Below, in pieces: positions 8,795-14,607 of a stretch of DNA of 15,450 bases. Position 1 is the first letter of the stretch. Each line of letters opens with the position of its first letter. The notes beneath the pieces were generated by a model. The model did no database searches. It was not told where the DNA came from and saw only the letters and a program-made list of their open reading frames with translations. Position numbers and translations under genes: made by a program. The stretch is from Devosia sp. (lineage in GTDB: Bacteria; Pseudomonadota; Alphaproteobacteria; Rhizobiales; Devosiaceae), in contig JANXSI010000510.1 in the NCBI GenBank assembly GCA_025352765.1, positions 1 through 15,450 on the forward strand, written 5' to 3'.

Positions 8795-9571
8795 GATCTC
8801 ATCCTCATCGCAAACCAGAGTACCGGGCACGCCCGGGGTCCCGTCGGGCGCAATCTGCGGCGCATCGGGGTCATCGAAAGTCGAGCGGACGACCAGCCGG
8901 ACCTTATAGGCCATCGCCATCTCGACCGAGCGGATCATCAGCACTTTGGCCCCGAGCGAGGCCATTTCGAGCATTTCCTCGAAGGCAATGCGGTTGAGCC
9001 GCCGCGCCTTGGGGTCGATCCGGGGGTCGGTGGTGTAGACGCCATCGACGTCGGTATAGATGTCGCAGCGGTCGGCACTGACTGCCGCGGCAATCGCTAC
9101 GGCCGAAGTGTCCGAGCCCCCGCGGCCGAGCGTCGTGATCCGGCCCGAGGGCGCAATGCCCTGGAAGCCGGTGACGACCGGCACCCAGCCCTCGGTCATG
9201 CGCTTGTCGAGTTCGGTGGGGTCGATTTCGACGATCCGCGCCGCGCCATGCGCGTCGTCGGTGCGGATCGGCACCTGCCAGCCCTGGAACGAGCGGGATT
9301 CGATGCCCATTTCGCTGAGCACGATCGCCATCAGACCCGCCGTGACCTGCTCGCCCGAGGCGACCACTGCGTCGTATTCGCGGGCGTCATGGAGTTTTGA
9401 ACTCTCATTGACCCAGCCGACGAGCTCGTTGGTCTTGCCCGACATGGCCGAAACCACGACGGTCACCTGGTTGCCGGCGTCGACCTCGCGCTTGACGTGC
9501 CGCGCCGCCTGCCGGATGCGCTCCACAGTGGCGACTGACGTGCCGCCGAACTTCATAACGATACGAGCCAC
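8300..9571 (-). CDS. lysC: Aspartate kinase LysC with two ACT domains
   Basis: Aspartokinase phosphorylates L-aspartate with ATP, the first step towards lysine, threonine, methionine and diaminopimelate for the cell wall. The 423-residue protein begins with the ATP-site motif KFGGTSV (7-13), has SGEQVT near 72-77 and the kinase motif GRGGSDTSA (149-157), followed by two ACT domains (about 268-340 and 350-420) that bind lysine and threonine for feedback control. It lacks a homoserine dehydrogenase domain. The start is GTG at 9569-9571 with GGGGAG about five bases before it; the ATG at codon 6 would remove part of the first strand. A well-placed internal start at 8794 may give a separate ACT subunit. 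Clustering with ptsP and with ubiG upstream is usual in this bacterial order. Confidence 0.97.
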   Translation of the reverse strand: MARIVMKFGGTSVATVERIRQAARHVKREVDAGNQVTVVVSAMSGKTNELVGWVNESSKLHDAREYDAVVASGEQVTAGLMAIVLSEMGIESRSFQGWQVPIRTDDAHGAARIVEIDPTELDKRMTEGWVPVVTGFQGIAPSGRITTLGRGGSDTSAVAIAAAVSADRCDIYTDVDGVYTTDPRIDPKARRLNRIAFEEMLEMASLGAKVLMIRSVEMAMAYKVRLVVRSTFDDPDAPQIAPDGTPGVPGTLVCDEDEIMEKQIVSGVTLAKAEAKITLRDVKDKPGVAAAVFGALADESIVVDMIVQNISDDGSVTDITFTVPDSEYDKSVKALEAARASGIIEYQRVTGSKGGAKVSVVGVGMRNHAGVAASMFKALADKGINIQLITTSEIKTSVLIDDEYAELAVRALHTYYGLDKPGA

Positions 9572-9689
9572 TTATGCTCCCCGCGCCGAACTCAGAACCC
9601 GGCGGTACGCTTCAGATTTTGCGGGCGGACATGCCACAAAGCCCCCGTACTAGCAAGGCGGAGAGCGTTTTAGGGCAAACGACGGGAGG

Positions 9690-9917
9690 TCAGCCGGCCC
9701 AGCTGCGCTGCAGCGCATGCCGGCGGTCGCGGTCGGATTGGCGGACGAGGCGCGCTTCGAGCAGCAGGCGGCGAATTTCGTCTTCGTTGGAGCTGCGGCT
9801 CATTGCCCAGCTCTGGCGGCATTTGGGGCAGGCGAGAATCTGTCCCTCGCGCACCCGCTCGGCATTCTGCCGGAAATAGTGCCCGCAGCACGGGCAATGG
9901 GCTTCGACGCTAACCAT
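9690..9917 (-). CDS. Small zinc-ribbon protein, function unknown
   Basis: A 75-residue soluble protein. Residues 8-34 hold a four-cysteine zinc ribbon, CPCC-GHYF near the start and ACPKCRQSW about twenty residues later; the second half is charged and helical, rich in Arg (EIRRLLLEARLVRQSDRDRRHAL). The ribbon resembles MJ0042-type zinc fingers in style, but I do not recognise the family and give no function; nucleic-acid or protein binding is the usual role for such modules. It lies 118 bases upstream of lysC on the same strand, so the two may share a transcript, and is divergent from ubiG. The ATG has an unusual ribosome site: a perfect AGGAGG (9933-9938) but 15 bases away. An in-frame alternative start nearer to it was not found. 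Confidence 0.75.
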   Translation of the reverse strand: MVSVEAHCPCCGHYFRQNAERVREGQILACPKCRQSWAMSRSSNEDEIRRLLLEARLVRQSDRDRRHALQRSWAG

Positions 9918-9953
9918 TGGAAAAGACGCGAGCCTCCTGAGCTCCCGTCCAGA

Positions 9954-9971
9954 CTGTCACAGAACTGTCAC
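9954..9971 (+). promoter_or_regulatory. PhoB-box-like direct repeat between the zinc-ribbon gene and ubiG
   Basis: CTGTCAC occurs twice with four bases between, an 11-bp period: CTGTCACAGAACTGTCAC. This matches 16 of 18 positions of the remembered Pho box consensus CTGTCATAWAWCTGTCAY. The orientation is that expected for activation of the plus-strand gene ubiG (start 69 bases downstream), but the only -10-like stretch, ATTAAT (9978-9983), is a few bases closer than in classic Pho promoters. Another winged-helix response regulator of the OmpR/PhoB type could also bind it. Confidence 0.5.
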
Positions 9972-10039
9972 GAGGGGATTAATGGCGGCCGCCCCCCGCG
10001 CCAAACTGCGCCTTGCGCCGGCCGGAGGTTCGGCATTTT

Positions 10040-10801
10040 ATGCGCCCCATGACCGACACCCTGACCGACACCACCATCAATGCCGAAGAGATCGCCAAGT
10101 TTTCGGCCATGGCCGACCAGTGGTGGGACCCCACCGGCAAGTTCGGCATCCTCCACAAGTTCAATCCCGTCCGGCTGAGCTACATCCGCGAGTGGGCGCT
10201 GAAGCAGTTTTCGCGCGACGGCGCCGACCGGCAGCCGCTCAAAGGGCTGAAGCTGCTCGATATCGGTTGCGGCGGCGGGCTGCTGTGCGAACCGCTCACC
10301 CGGCTCGGCGCCGAGGTGACGGGCATCGATGCAGGGGCCAAGAACGTCGCGGTCGCAAAGATTCACGCCGAGCGGTCAAGACTTTCGATCGACTATCGCG
10401 CCACCACATCGGAAGCGCTGGCCGCCGAGGGCAAGGTGTTCGACATCGTGCTCAACATGGAAGTGGTCGAGCATGTGAGCAATGTGCCGCTCTACATGAA
10501 AAGCTGCGCCGACCTCGTGGCGCCGGGTGGCCTGCTGGTCTCGGCCACGATCAACCGCACGGCGCGGGCCCTCGCCTTTGCCAAGTTCGGCGCCGAATAC
10601 GTGCTGCGCTGGCTACCGCGCGGCACCCATGACTGGAACAAGTTCCTCACCCCCGACGAGCTCAAGGCGCTGCTCACCCGCAACGGGCTGAAGATCGTCG
10701 ATGAGACCGGCGTGGTGTTTCACCCGCTGGCCGACGAGTGGAAAAAGAGCCGCGACATGGGCATCAACTACATGGTGCTGGCGGAGCGACCGAGGAGCTG
10801 A
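10040..10801 (+). CDS. ubiG: Ubiquinone biosynthesis O-methyltransferase UbiG
   Basis: UbiG is the SAM-dependent methyltransferase that carries out both O-methylations of ubiquinone synthesis at the membrane surface. The 253-residue protein contains N-terminal DQWWDPTGKFGILHKFNPVR-type sequence characteristic of UbiG, the SAM-binding loop LLDIGCGGG (glycine motif at 74-80), NMEVVEHV (motif II region) and PGGLLVSATINRT (motif III), then the family's C-terminal WNKFLTPDEL and INYMVLAERP. I chose ATG 10040 because GGAGG (10024-10028) lies about 11 bases upstream; ATG 10049 is an alternative. Divergent from the zinc-ribbon/lysC group, and preceded by the Pho-box-like repeat. Ends 95 bases before the HNH-like gene, with no strong terminator between, so the two may be co-transcribed. 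Confidence 0.96.
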   Translation: MRPMTDTLTDTTINAEEIAKFSAMADQWWDPTGKFGILHKFNPVRLSYIREWALKQFSRDGADRQPLKGLKLLDIGCGGGLLCEPLTRLGAEVTGIDAGAKNVAVAKIHAERSRLSIDYRATTSEALAAEGKVFDIVLNMEVVEHVSNVPLYMKSCADLVAPGGLLVSATINRTARALAFAKFGAEYVLRWLPRGTHDWNKFLTPDELKALLTRNGLKIVDETGVVFHPLADEWKKSRDMGINYMVLAERPRS

Positions 10802-10896
10802 GATCCGGCGGCGCGTTCGCAGCGTCGCTGGTCCTGTTCGAGACGAAGCCTTTACCGGTTGCTGGCAGCATCGCGCCCATCGCCACGGGCTTTTCG

Positions 10897-11607
10897 ATGA
10901 CGCTTTCCGATATGCGCCTGCTGCGCAACCAACAGTCCCTGGCGCGCCTCAACAAGGCGCTGCCCGACCCGTTTCCGGGCGCGGTCCTCCACCATGCCCT
11001 GACGCGCCGCTGGACGCCGCCCACTCCCCGGCTCGCCATCGACAGCTATTGGCGCACCCATCCGCTGCGCGCCGACCGGCTGGCGCGGGCGCTTGCCGCC
11101 CGCAACGGTGCCCCTGAGGGATGGACCTGGCGACTCAAATCCGACGCCGAAGCCGACCTGCCGCAGAGCTTTCGCGTCCCGCCGGCGCCGTTTCGCGAAA
11201 CCGCGTTCGCTCGTGGCCCCGGCTTCTGCTGCGTCTGCGGCCAGCCGGTCTACCGGCTGGGCTGGCACGAGGATCTGTGGTCGCGCGGGCCCAACAAGAA
11301 CGCGATCTGGCACACCGCCTGCGTCGCCGCCTGGCAGCTGTGGAACGCGCCGAGCGAACAGGCGATCCTGCTGCGGCGGCTGCAGCAGCGGCGCTGTTCA
11401 ACGACCGGCGCCCGGTTGTGGAAGACCTCGGAGGTCGACCATCGGGTGCCGCTGTTCAGGGTCTGGCGCGACCACCGCGATACGGACTGGCCGACTCTGC
11501 TCGGCTATTGGGGCTTGCCCAATTTGCAGGTGATCAACCGCACCGCCCACACGGAAAAATCCGCCGCCGAGGCCTTTTCCCGGCGGCGGAGCATCGCGGC
11601 TGCGTAG
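10897..11607 (+). CDS. HNH-endonuclease-like protein
   Basis: A 236-residue protein with a probable beta-beta-alpha-metal (HNH) fold in its C-terminal half. Visible residues: FCCVCGQPV (Cys111, 112, 114), HTAC (His139, Cys142), RRCSTTG (Cys167), then EVDHRVPL (Asp181-His182), LPNLQVI (Asn209) and AHTEKSAAEA (His218). The spacing of DH, N and H fits an HNH site, while the usual second CxxC knuckle near the last His is missing; the zinc may be held by the earlier Cys/His. The N-terminal 100 residues are basic with no known domain. I recall similar unnamed proteins beside ubiG in related bacteria, which argues for a housekeeping or repair role more than a mobile nuclease; this is inference. No good Shine-Dalgarno precedes ATG 10897, and the frame is open further upstream into ubiG, so the start is uncertain. 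Confidence 0.7.
   Translation: MTLSDMRLLRNQQSLARLNKALPDPFPGAVLHHALTRRWTPPTPRLAIDSYWRTHPLRADRLARALAARNGAPEGWTWRLKSDAEADLPQSFRVPPAPFRETAFARGPGFCCVCGQPVYRLGWHEDLWSRGPNKNAIWHTACVAAWQLWNAPSEQAILLRRLQQRRCSTTGARLWKTSEVDHRVPLFRVWRDHRDTDWPTLLGYWGLPNLQVINRTAHTEKSAAEAFSRRRSIAAA
11555..11590 (-). terminator. Intrinsic terminator of the SnoaL-like gene, inside the 3' end of the HNH-like gene
   Basis: Minus-strand reading gives a perfect 10-bp stem TCCGCCGCCG / CGGCGGCGGA with an 11-base loop, followed at once by TTTTT. It starts 23 bases after the stop codon of the SnoaL-like gene and lies within the last coding part of the convergent HNH-like gene. On the plus strand no T-run follows. Confidence 0.85.
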
Positions 11608-11613
11608 GGCAAA

Positions 11614-11982
11614 TCAGGCGGCAGCCGGCACCTTGTCGAGGAAGCCGGTGACCGCCGCGATGCGGCCGTCGCGGACGACGGCGAAGTCGGTCCCTTCGAT
11701 CGGCGCATCGACGAAATCCCCCGGCCCGAGGCTCCAGGAAAAGCGCACATACTCGCCATGCCCGTCAGGCTTGCCGATCAGCCGGAAGCTGAAATTGGGG
11801 AAGCGCTGCTGCACCCCACCGATCAGCCCGTCGATTTCGGCAAGACCGCGGCCCGCCATGATCGGATCGGCGTAGGTCGCTGCGTCAGCCCAGTCCTGCG
11901 CCAGCAGTTCCCTGCGGACGGCCGGGTCGGGCTCGTTCCAGAGCGCAATGTAGCGCTCGGCGATGGTTGTTGCGTCGGTCAT
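11614..11982 (-). CDS. SnoaL-like / nuclear transport factor 2-fold protein
   Basis: A 122-residue single-domain protein. Features of the SnoaL/NTF2-like fold: N-terminal helix IAERYIALWNEPDPAVRRELLAQDWADAATYADP, where the aromatic-rich WADAATYADPI stretch lines the pocket, then GRGLAEIDGLIGGVQQRFPNFSFRL and a C-terminal strand set ending GFLDKVP. Such folds are found in polyketide cyclases, isomerases, limonene-epoxide hydrolases and many small-molecule binding proteins, so the substrate cannot be given. The ATG at 11982 has CGGAG seven bases upstream. It is divergent from an XRE regulator, with a palindrome between, and is probably its target. It ends in its own terminator. Fold assignment is good, function open. 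Confidence 0.85.
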   Translation of the reverse strand: MTDATTIAERYIALWNEPDPAVRRELLAQDWADAATYADPIMAGRGLAEIDGLIGGVQQRFPNFSFRLIGKPDGHGEYVRFSWSLGPGDFVDAPIEGTDFAVVRDGRIAAVTGFLDKVPAAA

Positions 11983-12051
11983 TTTCGAACTCCGTTGGCT
12001 CACCTGTCGATCAGGCAATCCCGATCCTGGGACCGGCCGCACGCTGGGTCG

Positions 12052-12068
12052 ATTACCCCCGAGGTAAT
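12052..12068. promoter_or_regulatory. ATTACC-N5-GGTAAT palindrome, probable operator of the SnoaL/XRE divergon
   Basis: ATTACC (12052-12057), CCCGA, GGTAAT (12063-12068) form a perfect 6-bp inverted repeat in the 121-bp gap between divergent genes. It sits 36 bases before the XRE gene start and 70 before the SnoaL start. A dimeric helix-turn-helix protein is the likely ligand, and the adjacent XRE regulator is the obvious candidate. Confidence 0.55.
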
Positions 12069-12090
12069 GGCGCGGCGATCCGACCAAGGC

Positions 12091-12096
12091 TAGGTT
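12091..12096 (+). promoter_or_regulatory. Possible -10 element (TAGGTT) of the XRE regulator, suggesting a leaderless transcript
   Basis: TAGGTT ends seven bases before the ATG, so transcription would start at or next to the start codon. No clear Shine-Dalgarno is present, which agrees with a leaderless message. A -35 at the standard distance would begin at the right edge of the palindrome (12068) but is weak (TGGCGC). Confidence 0.25.
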
Positions 12097-12103
12097 CGGC
12101 ACC

Positions 12104-12880
12104 ATGAGCACAGCCCTCCCGATCGGTGAACAATTGCGCGACTGGCGGCAGCGCCGGCGTCTCAGCCAGCTCGACCTGGCGCTCGAGGTGGAGATGTCGA
12201 CGCGGCATCTGAGCTTCGTCGAAACCGGCCGGGCGCAGCCGAGCCGCGACATGGTGCTGAAACTGGCCGCCGAACTCGACGTGCCGCTGCGCGAACGCAA
12301 CGCCATGCTGCTTGCGGCAGGCTTTGCGCCGGTGTTCGCGGACCGGCCGCTCGACGATCCGAGCCTTGCCCAGGCGCGGGCCGCGATCGACACGCTGCTC
12401 GCCGCGCATGACCCCTTCCCGGCCCTCGCCATGGACCGGCACTGGACGCTGGTTAGCGCCAACCGCTCTGGTATGGCGCTGCTCGAAGGGGTAGCGGCGC
12501 ATCTGCTGAAGCCGCCGGTCAATGTGCTGCGGCTGAGCCTCCATCCCGAGGGCGCGGCGCCACGGATCGCCAACCTCGCCGAATGGAAGGCGCATCTGCT
12601 GCACCGGCTGCGCAAGCAATTCGAGGCGAGTGCCGATCCGGCATTGCTCGACCTGCTCGAGGAACTGCGGCTCTATCCCGCGCCGCCGGCGGAAAAGCCC
12701 GATCCGTCGGCCATCGCCGTGCCGCTGGTGGTGAGTTCGCCCCGCGGCACCATGTCGTTCCTGTCGACGACGCTACTCTTCGGCTCGCCGCTCGACGTGA
12801 CGCTGTCGGAACTGGCGATCGAGCTGTTCCTCCCCGCTGACCCCGCAACCGTCGAGCGGTTGCGGGCCGCGCGGGGGTAG
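12104..12880 (+). CDS. XRE-family regulator with MmyB-like ligand-binding domain
   Basis: A 258-residue transcription regulator. Residues 8-65 are an XRE/Cro helix-turn-helix (LRDWRQRRRLSQLDLALEVEMSTRHLSFVETGRAQPSRDMVLKLAAEL). The rest matches MmyB-like regulators, a PAS-like domain with LAMDRHWTLVSANRSGMALL, NVLRLSLHPEGAAPRIANLAEW and the C-terminal stretch GTMSFLSTTLLFGSPLDVTLSELAIELFLPAD. In Streptomyces, MmyB binds fatty-acid-like ligands and antibiotic-pathway promoters; relatives in Proteobacteria are usually single regulators next to an oxidoreductase or a small enzyme. Here the neighbours are a divergent SnoaL-like gene and a convergent aldo/keto reductase. The ATG at 12104 has no clear ribosome site. 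Its stop codon is one base away from the stop codon of the convergent reductase. Confidence 0.92.
   Translation: MSTALPIGEQLRDWRQRRRLSQLDLALEVEMSTRHLSFVETGRAQPSRDMVLKLAAELDVPLRERNAMLLAAGFAPVFADRPLDDPSLAQARAAIDTLLAAHDPFPALAMDRHWTLVSANRSGMALLEGVAAHLLKPPVNVLRLSLHPEGAAPRIANLAEWKAHLLHRLRKQFEASADPALLDLLEELRLYPAPPAEKPDPSAIAVPLVVSSPRGTMSFLSTTLLFGSPLDVTLSELAIELFLPADPATVERLRAARG
12842..12866. other. GC-rich hairpin at the 3' end of the XRE gene
   Basis: CCCGCAACCG / CGGTTGCGGG form a perfect 10-bp stem with a five-base loop, 12 bases before the stop codon of the XRE gene and next to the convergent reductase. Neither strand has a T-run after it, so it is not a standard intrinsic terminator; it could slow polymerase or protect 3' ends of either transcript. 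Confidence 0.4.
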
Positions 12881-12881
12881 A

Positions 12882-13739
12882 TCAGCGGAGGCTGCTGAGG
12901 GTCGCGAAATCCTCGGCGGAGAGGTCGATCGCGGCGGCGGCGGCGTTTTCCTCGAGGTGGGCGACCTTGCCGGTGCCCGGGATCGGCAGCATGACCGGCG
13001 AGCGCTTCAGCAGCCAGGCGAGCGCCAGCTGGCCGCCGGTCGCGTTGTACTTTTTGAGGAGCGCCGCGAACGCCGGGTTGGAGGCATCGGTGTTGCCGCC
13101 GTCGATCGGGCGCCATGGGATGAAGCCGAGCCTATTGGCCTCGCAGTAATCGAGCACCGCTTCGCTGTTGCCGTCCGTCATCGAGTATTTGTTCTGGACG
13201 CTGGCGACCGGGAAGAATTTCTGCGCGGCCTCGATCTCGGCGACGCTGACTTCGCTGAGGCCCGCATGGCGGATCAGCCCCTGCTTGACGAGGCTGGCAA
13301 TCGCGTCGAACTGCTCGTTGGCCGGCACCTTCGGGTCGATCCGGTGCAACTGCCACAGATCGATCCGCTCGACCTTGAGCCGCATCAGCGAGGTCTTGAC
13401 GCCCTGGATCAGGAATTCCGGCCGGCCGATCGGCGTCCAGATGTTGGGGCCCTGCCGGGAATGGCCGCCTTTGGTGGCGATCACCACGTTCTTGTAGGGC
13501 GCTAGGGTCTCGGCCAGCAGCTCTTCGGAGATGTAGGGGCCATAGGCCTCGGCGGTATCGATGAAGTTGATGCCCAGCTCTGGCACCCGTCGCAGCGTGC
13601 GCTTGGCTTCATCGGGATCGGAGGGCGGTCCCCAGATGCCGTTGCCGGTGACGCGCATCGCGCCGAAACCGAGACGGTTGACGATCATGTCGCCGCCAAT
13701 GGCGAACGTGCCCGAACGGGACGCATCGGGTGTGGGCAT
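12882..13739 (-). CDS. Aldo/keto reductase
   Basis: A 285-residue NADPH-dependent reductase of carbonyl compounds with the (alpha/beta)8 barrel of the family. The catalytic tetrad is complete: Asp61 and Tyr66 in FIDTAEAYGP, Lys90 in VIATKGG, His132 in LWQLHRID. Cofactor-binding sequence near the C-terminus, LLKRSPVMLPIPGTGKVAHLEEN, is also present, and QGLIRHAGLSEVSVAEI is typical. Substrate is unknown; bacterial members of this subgroup act on aldehydes such as methylglyoxal or on plant-derived ketones. ATG 13739 has AAGGAG seven bases before it. An inverted repeat overlaps this ribosome site. Convergent with the XRE regulator, divergent from the DUF2892 gene; either regulator could control it. 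Confidence 0.95.
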   Translation of the reverse strand: MPTPDASRSGTFAIGGDMIVNRLGFGAMRVTGNGIWGPPSDPDEAKRTLRRVPELGINFIDTAEAYGPYISEELLAETLAPYKNVVIATKGGHSRQGPNIWTPIGRPEFLIQGVKTSLMRLKVERIDLWQLHRIDPKVPANEQFDAIASLVKQGLIRHAGLSEVSVAEIEAAQKFFPVASVQNKYSMTDGNSEAVLDYCEANRLGFIPWRPIDGGNTDASNPAFAALLKKYNATGGQLALAWLLKRSPVMLPIPGTGKVAHLEENAAAAAIDLSAEDFATLSSLR

Positions 13740-13743
13740 GGCA

Positions 13744-13768
13744 AGTCTCCTTGGATTAGGCGGAGACT
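13744..13768. promoter_or_regulatory. AGTCTCC / GGAGACT inverted repeat over the ribosome site of the aldo/keto reductase
   Basis: Perfect 7-bp arms (13744-13750 and 13762-13768) around 11 bases. On the minus strand the second arm contains the AAGGAG ribosome site of the reductase, so in mRNA the hairpin would cover it; as DNA it could be an operator in the 138-bp divergent gap. Both readings are inference. Confidence 0.4.
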
Positions 13769-13877
13769 CTATCGGCGATTGGCGATGGAAGGCAAGCCGG
13801 TAACGTTTTTTCGCCCTGCTGCGAACCGTTTTGGCGCGCCGGCCCCTCTTATCAAGGCAAAGCAACAGGAGCGCCGC

Positions 13878-14087
13878 ATGTTCTACCGCAAGAATCTCTT
13901 CGCCTGGGAGCAAATGATCCGGGTCATCATGGGAGTGGCGATGGCCGGCTACGGCCTGTTCGGCCTGCCGGGGGGCTGGCTGGGATATGGACTGGCCGCT
14001 ATGGGGGCGTTTCTCGCCGTGACCGGGGTTTTCGGCTATTGCCCGGCCTGTGCCATGATCGGCCGAAAGCCAGTTGGAAAGCCCTGA
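13878..14087 (+). CDS. DUF2892 (YgaP-type) small membrane protein with CPAC motif
   Basis: A 69-residue inner-membrane protein with two predicted membrane helices (about 13-30 and 34-53), a short loop GLPGGW between them, and the family-typical C-terminal GYCPACAMIGRK with Cys55 and Cys58. The two helices and the cysteine pair are the pattern of DUF2892, a domain also found as the C-terminal anchor of the rhodanese YgaP. ATG 13878 is preceded by AGGAG seven to eight bases upstream. The stop codon overlaps the sigma-factor start as TGATG, so the pair is translated together. This makes it the best candidate in the window for a membrane partner of that sigma factor, although the family is not known to be an anti-sigma factor. 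Confidence 0.88.
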   Translation: MFYRKNLFAWEQMIRVIMGVAMAGYGLFGLPGGWLGYGLAAMGAFLAVTGVFGYCPACAMIGRKPVGKP

Positions 14088-14605
14088 TGGCCCAGCGACC
14101 ATCGACCGAACTGATCGTTTCGGCGCGCGACGGCGACGTCGGGGCGATCGCCTTGCTGCTCGCTGCCGCCCAGCCGGACATCCGGCGCTATGCCCGGGTC
14201 AGTTGCAAGACCGCCGACGTCGACGACGCCGTACAGGACGCGCTCTGCCTGCTGCACCGGCACATCGGCCGATTGCGGGCCGTGTCGGCGTTTTCGAGTT
14301 GGCTGTTTGCGGTGGTTCGCCGCGAGTGCATTCGACTGGATCGGATGGCCCGCGGGCGAAGGGCTCCAATCGAGGAGATCGAGAACGATTTCCGCTTTGC
14401 GGCGCGCCCCGAGACCGAATTGCGGATGGACCTCGCCGGGGCCATCAATTCGCTGCCCGATCACTACCGCCAGATCGTCGTGCTGCGTGATATCGAGGAA
14501 CTGACGATCGACGAGATCGCCTTTGCCATTGATGCCAGTCGCGAAGCGGTCAAGGCCAGGTTGCACCGGGCAAGACTGCTGCTGCGGGAGTACCTGCAGC
14601 GCTGA
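14087..14605 (+). CDS. ECF-type sigma-70 family RNA polymerase sigma factor
   Basis: A 172-residue sigma factor with only regions 2 and 4, as in extracytoplasmic function sigmas. Region 2 spans about 7-87: RDGDVGAIALLL, the core-binding DVDDAVQDALCLLHRHIGRLR, and FSSWLFAVVRRECIRL for -10 recognition. Region 4 spans about 119-171: INSLPDHYRQIVVLRDIEELTIDEIAFAIDASREAVKARLHRARLLLREYL, with the helix-turn-helix at about 139-163. No C-terminal SnoaL extension and no zinc-binding anti-sigma gene next to it. The ATG at 14087-14089 overlaps the stop codon of the DUF2892 gene, and GGAAAG lies about six bases upstream. Convergent with the DUF1178 gene, two bases apart. Its promoter targets cannot be read from the window; I cannot assign an ECF group. 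Confidence 0.93.
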   Translation: MAQRPSTELIVSARDGDVGAIALLLAAAQPDIRRYARVSCKTADVDDAVQDALCLLHRHIGRLRAVSAFSSWLFAVVRRECIRLDRMARGRRAPIEEIENDFRFAARPETELRMDLAGAINSLPDHYRQIVVLRDIEELTIDEIAFAIDASREAVKARLHRARLLLREYLQR

Positions 14606-14607
14606 AG

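Noticed and set aside
9982..10632. ATG at 9982 with GAGGGG upstream, opening a 216-codon frame
   Set aside because: It is out of frame with ubiG and overlaps it almost completely; the translation is low-complexity and Arg/His-rich.
11614..12615. Long minus-strand frame joining the SnoaL-like gene with sequence opposite the XRE gene
   Set aside because: The upstream part is antisense to the XRE gene; the SnoaL-like protein has a good ATG and ribosome site at 11982.
12842..12866. Hairpin at the end of the XRE gene as an intrinsic terminator
   Set aside because: Neither strand has a T-run after the stem, so it was listed only as a hairpin.
13821..13853. Self-recognised ECF promoter (GCGAACC ... 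CTCTTATC) ahead of the DUF2892-sigma operon
   Set aside because: The match to any ECF consensus is weak and cannot be told from background.
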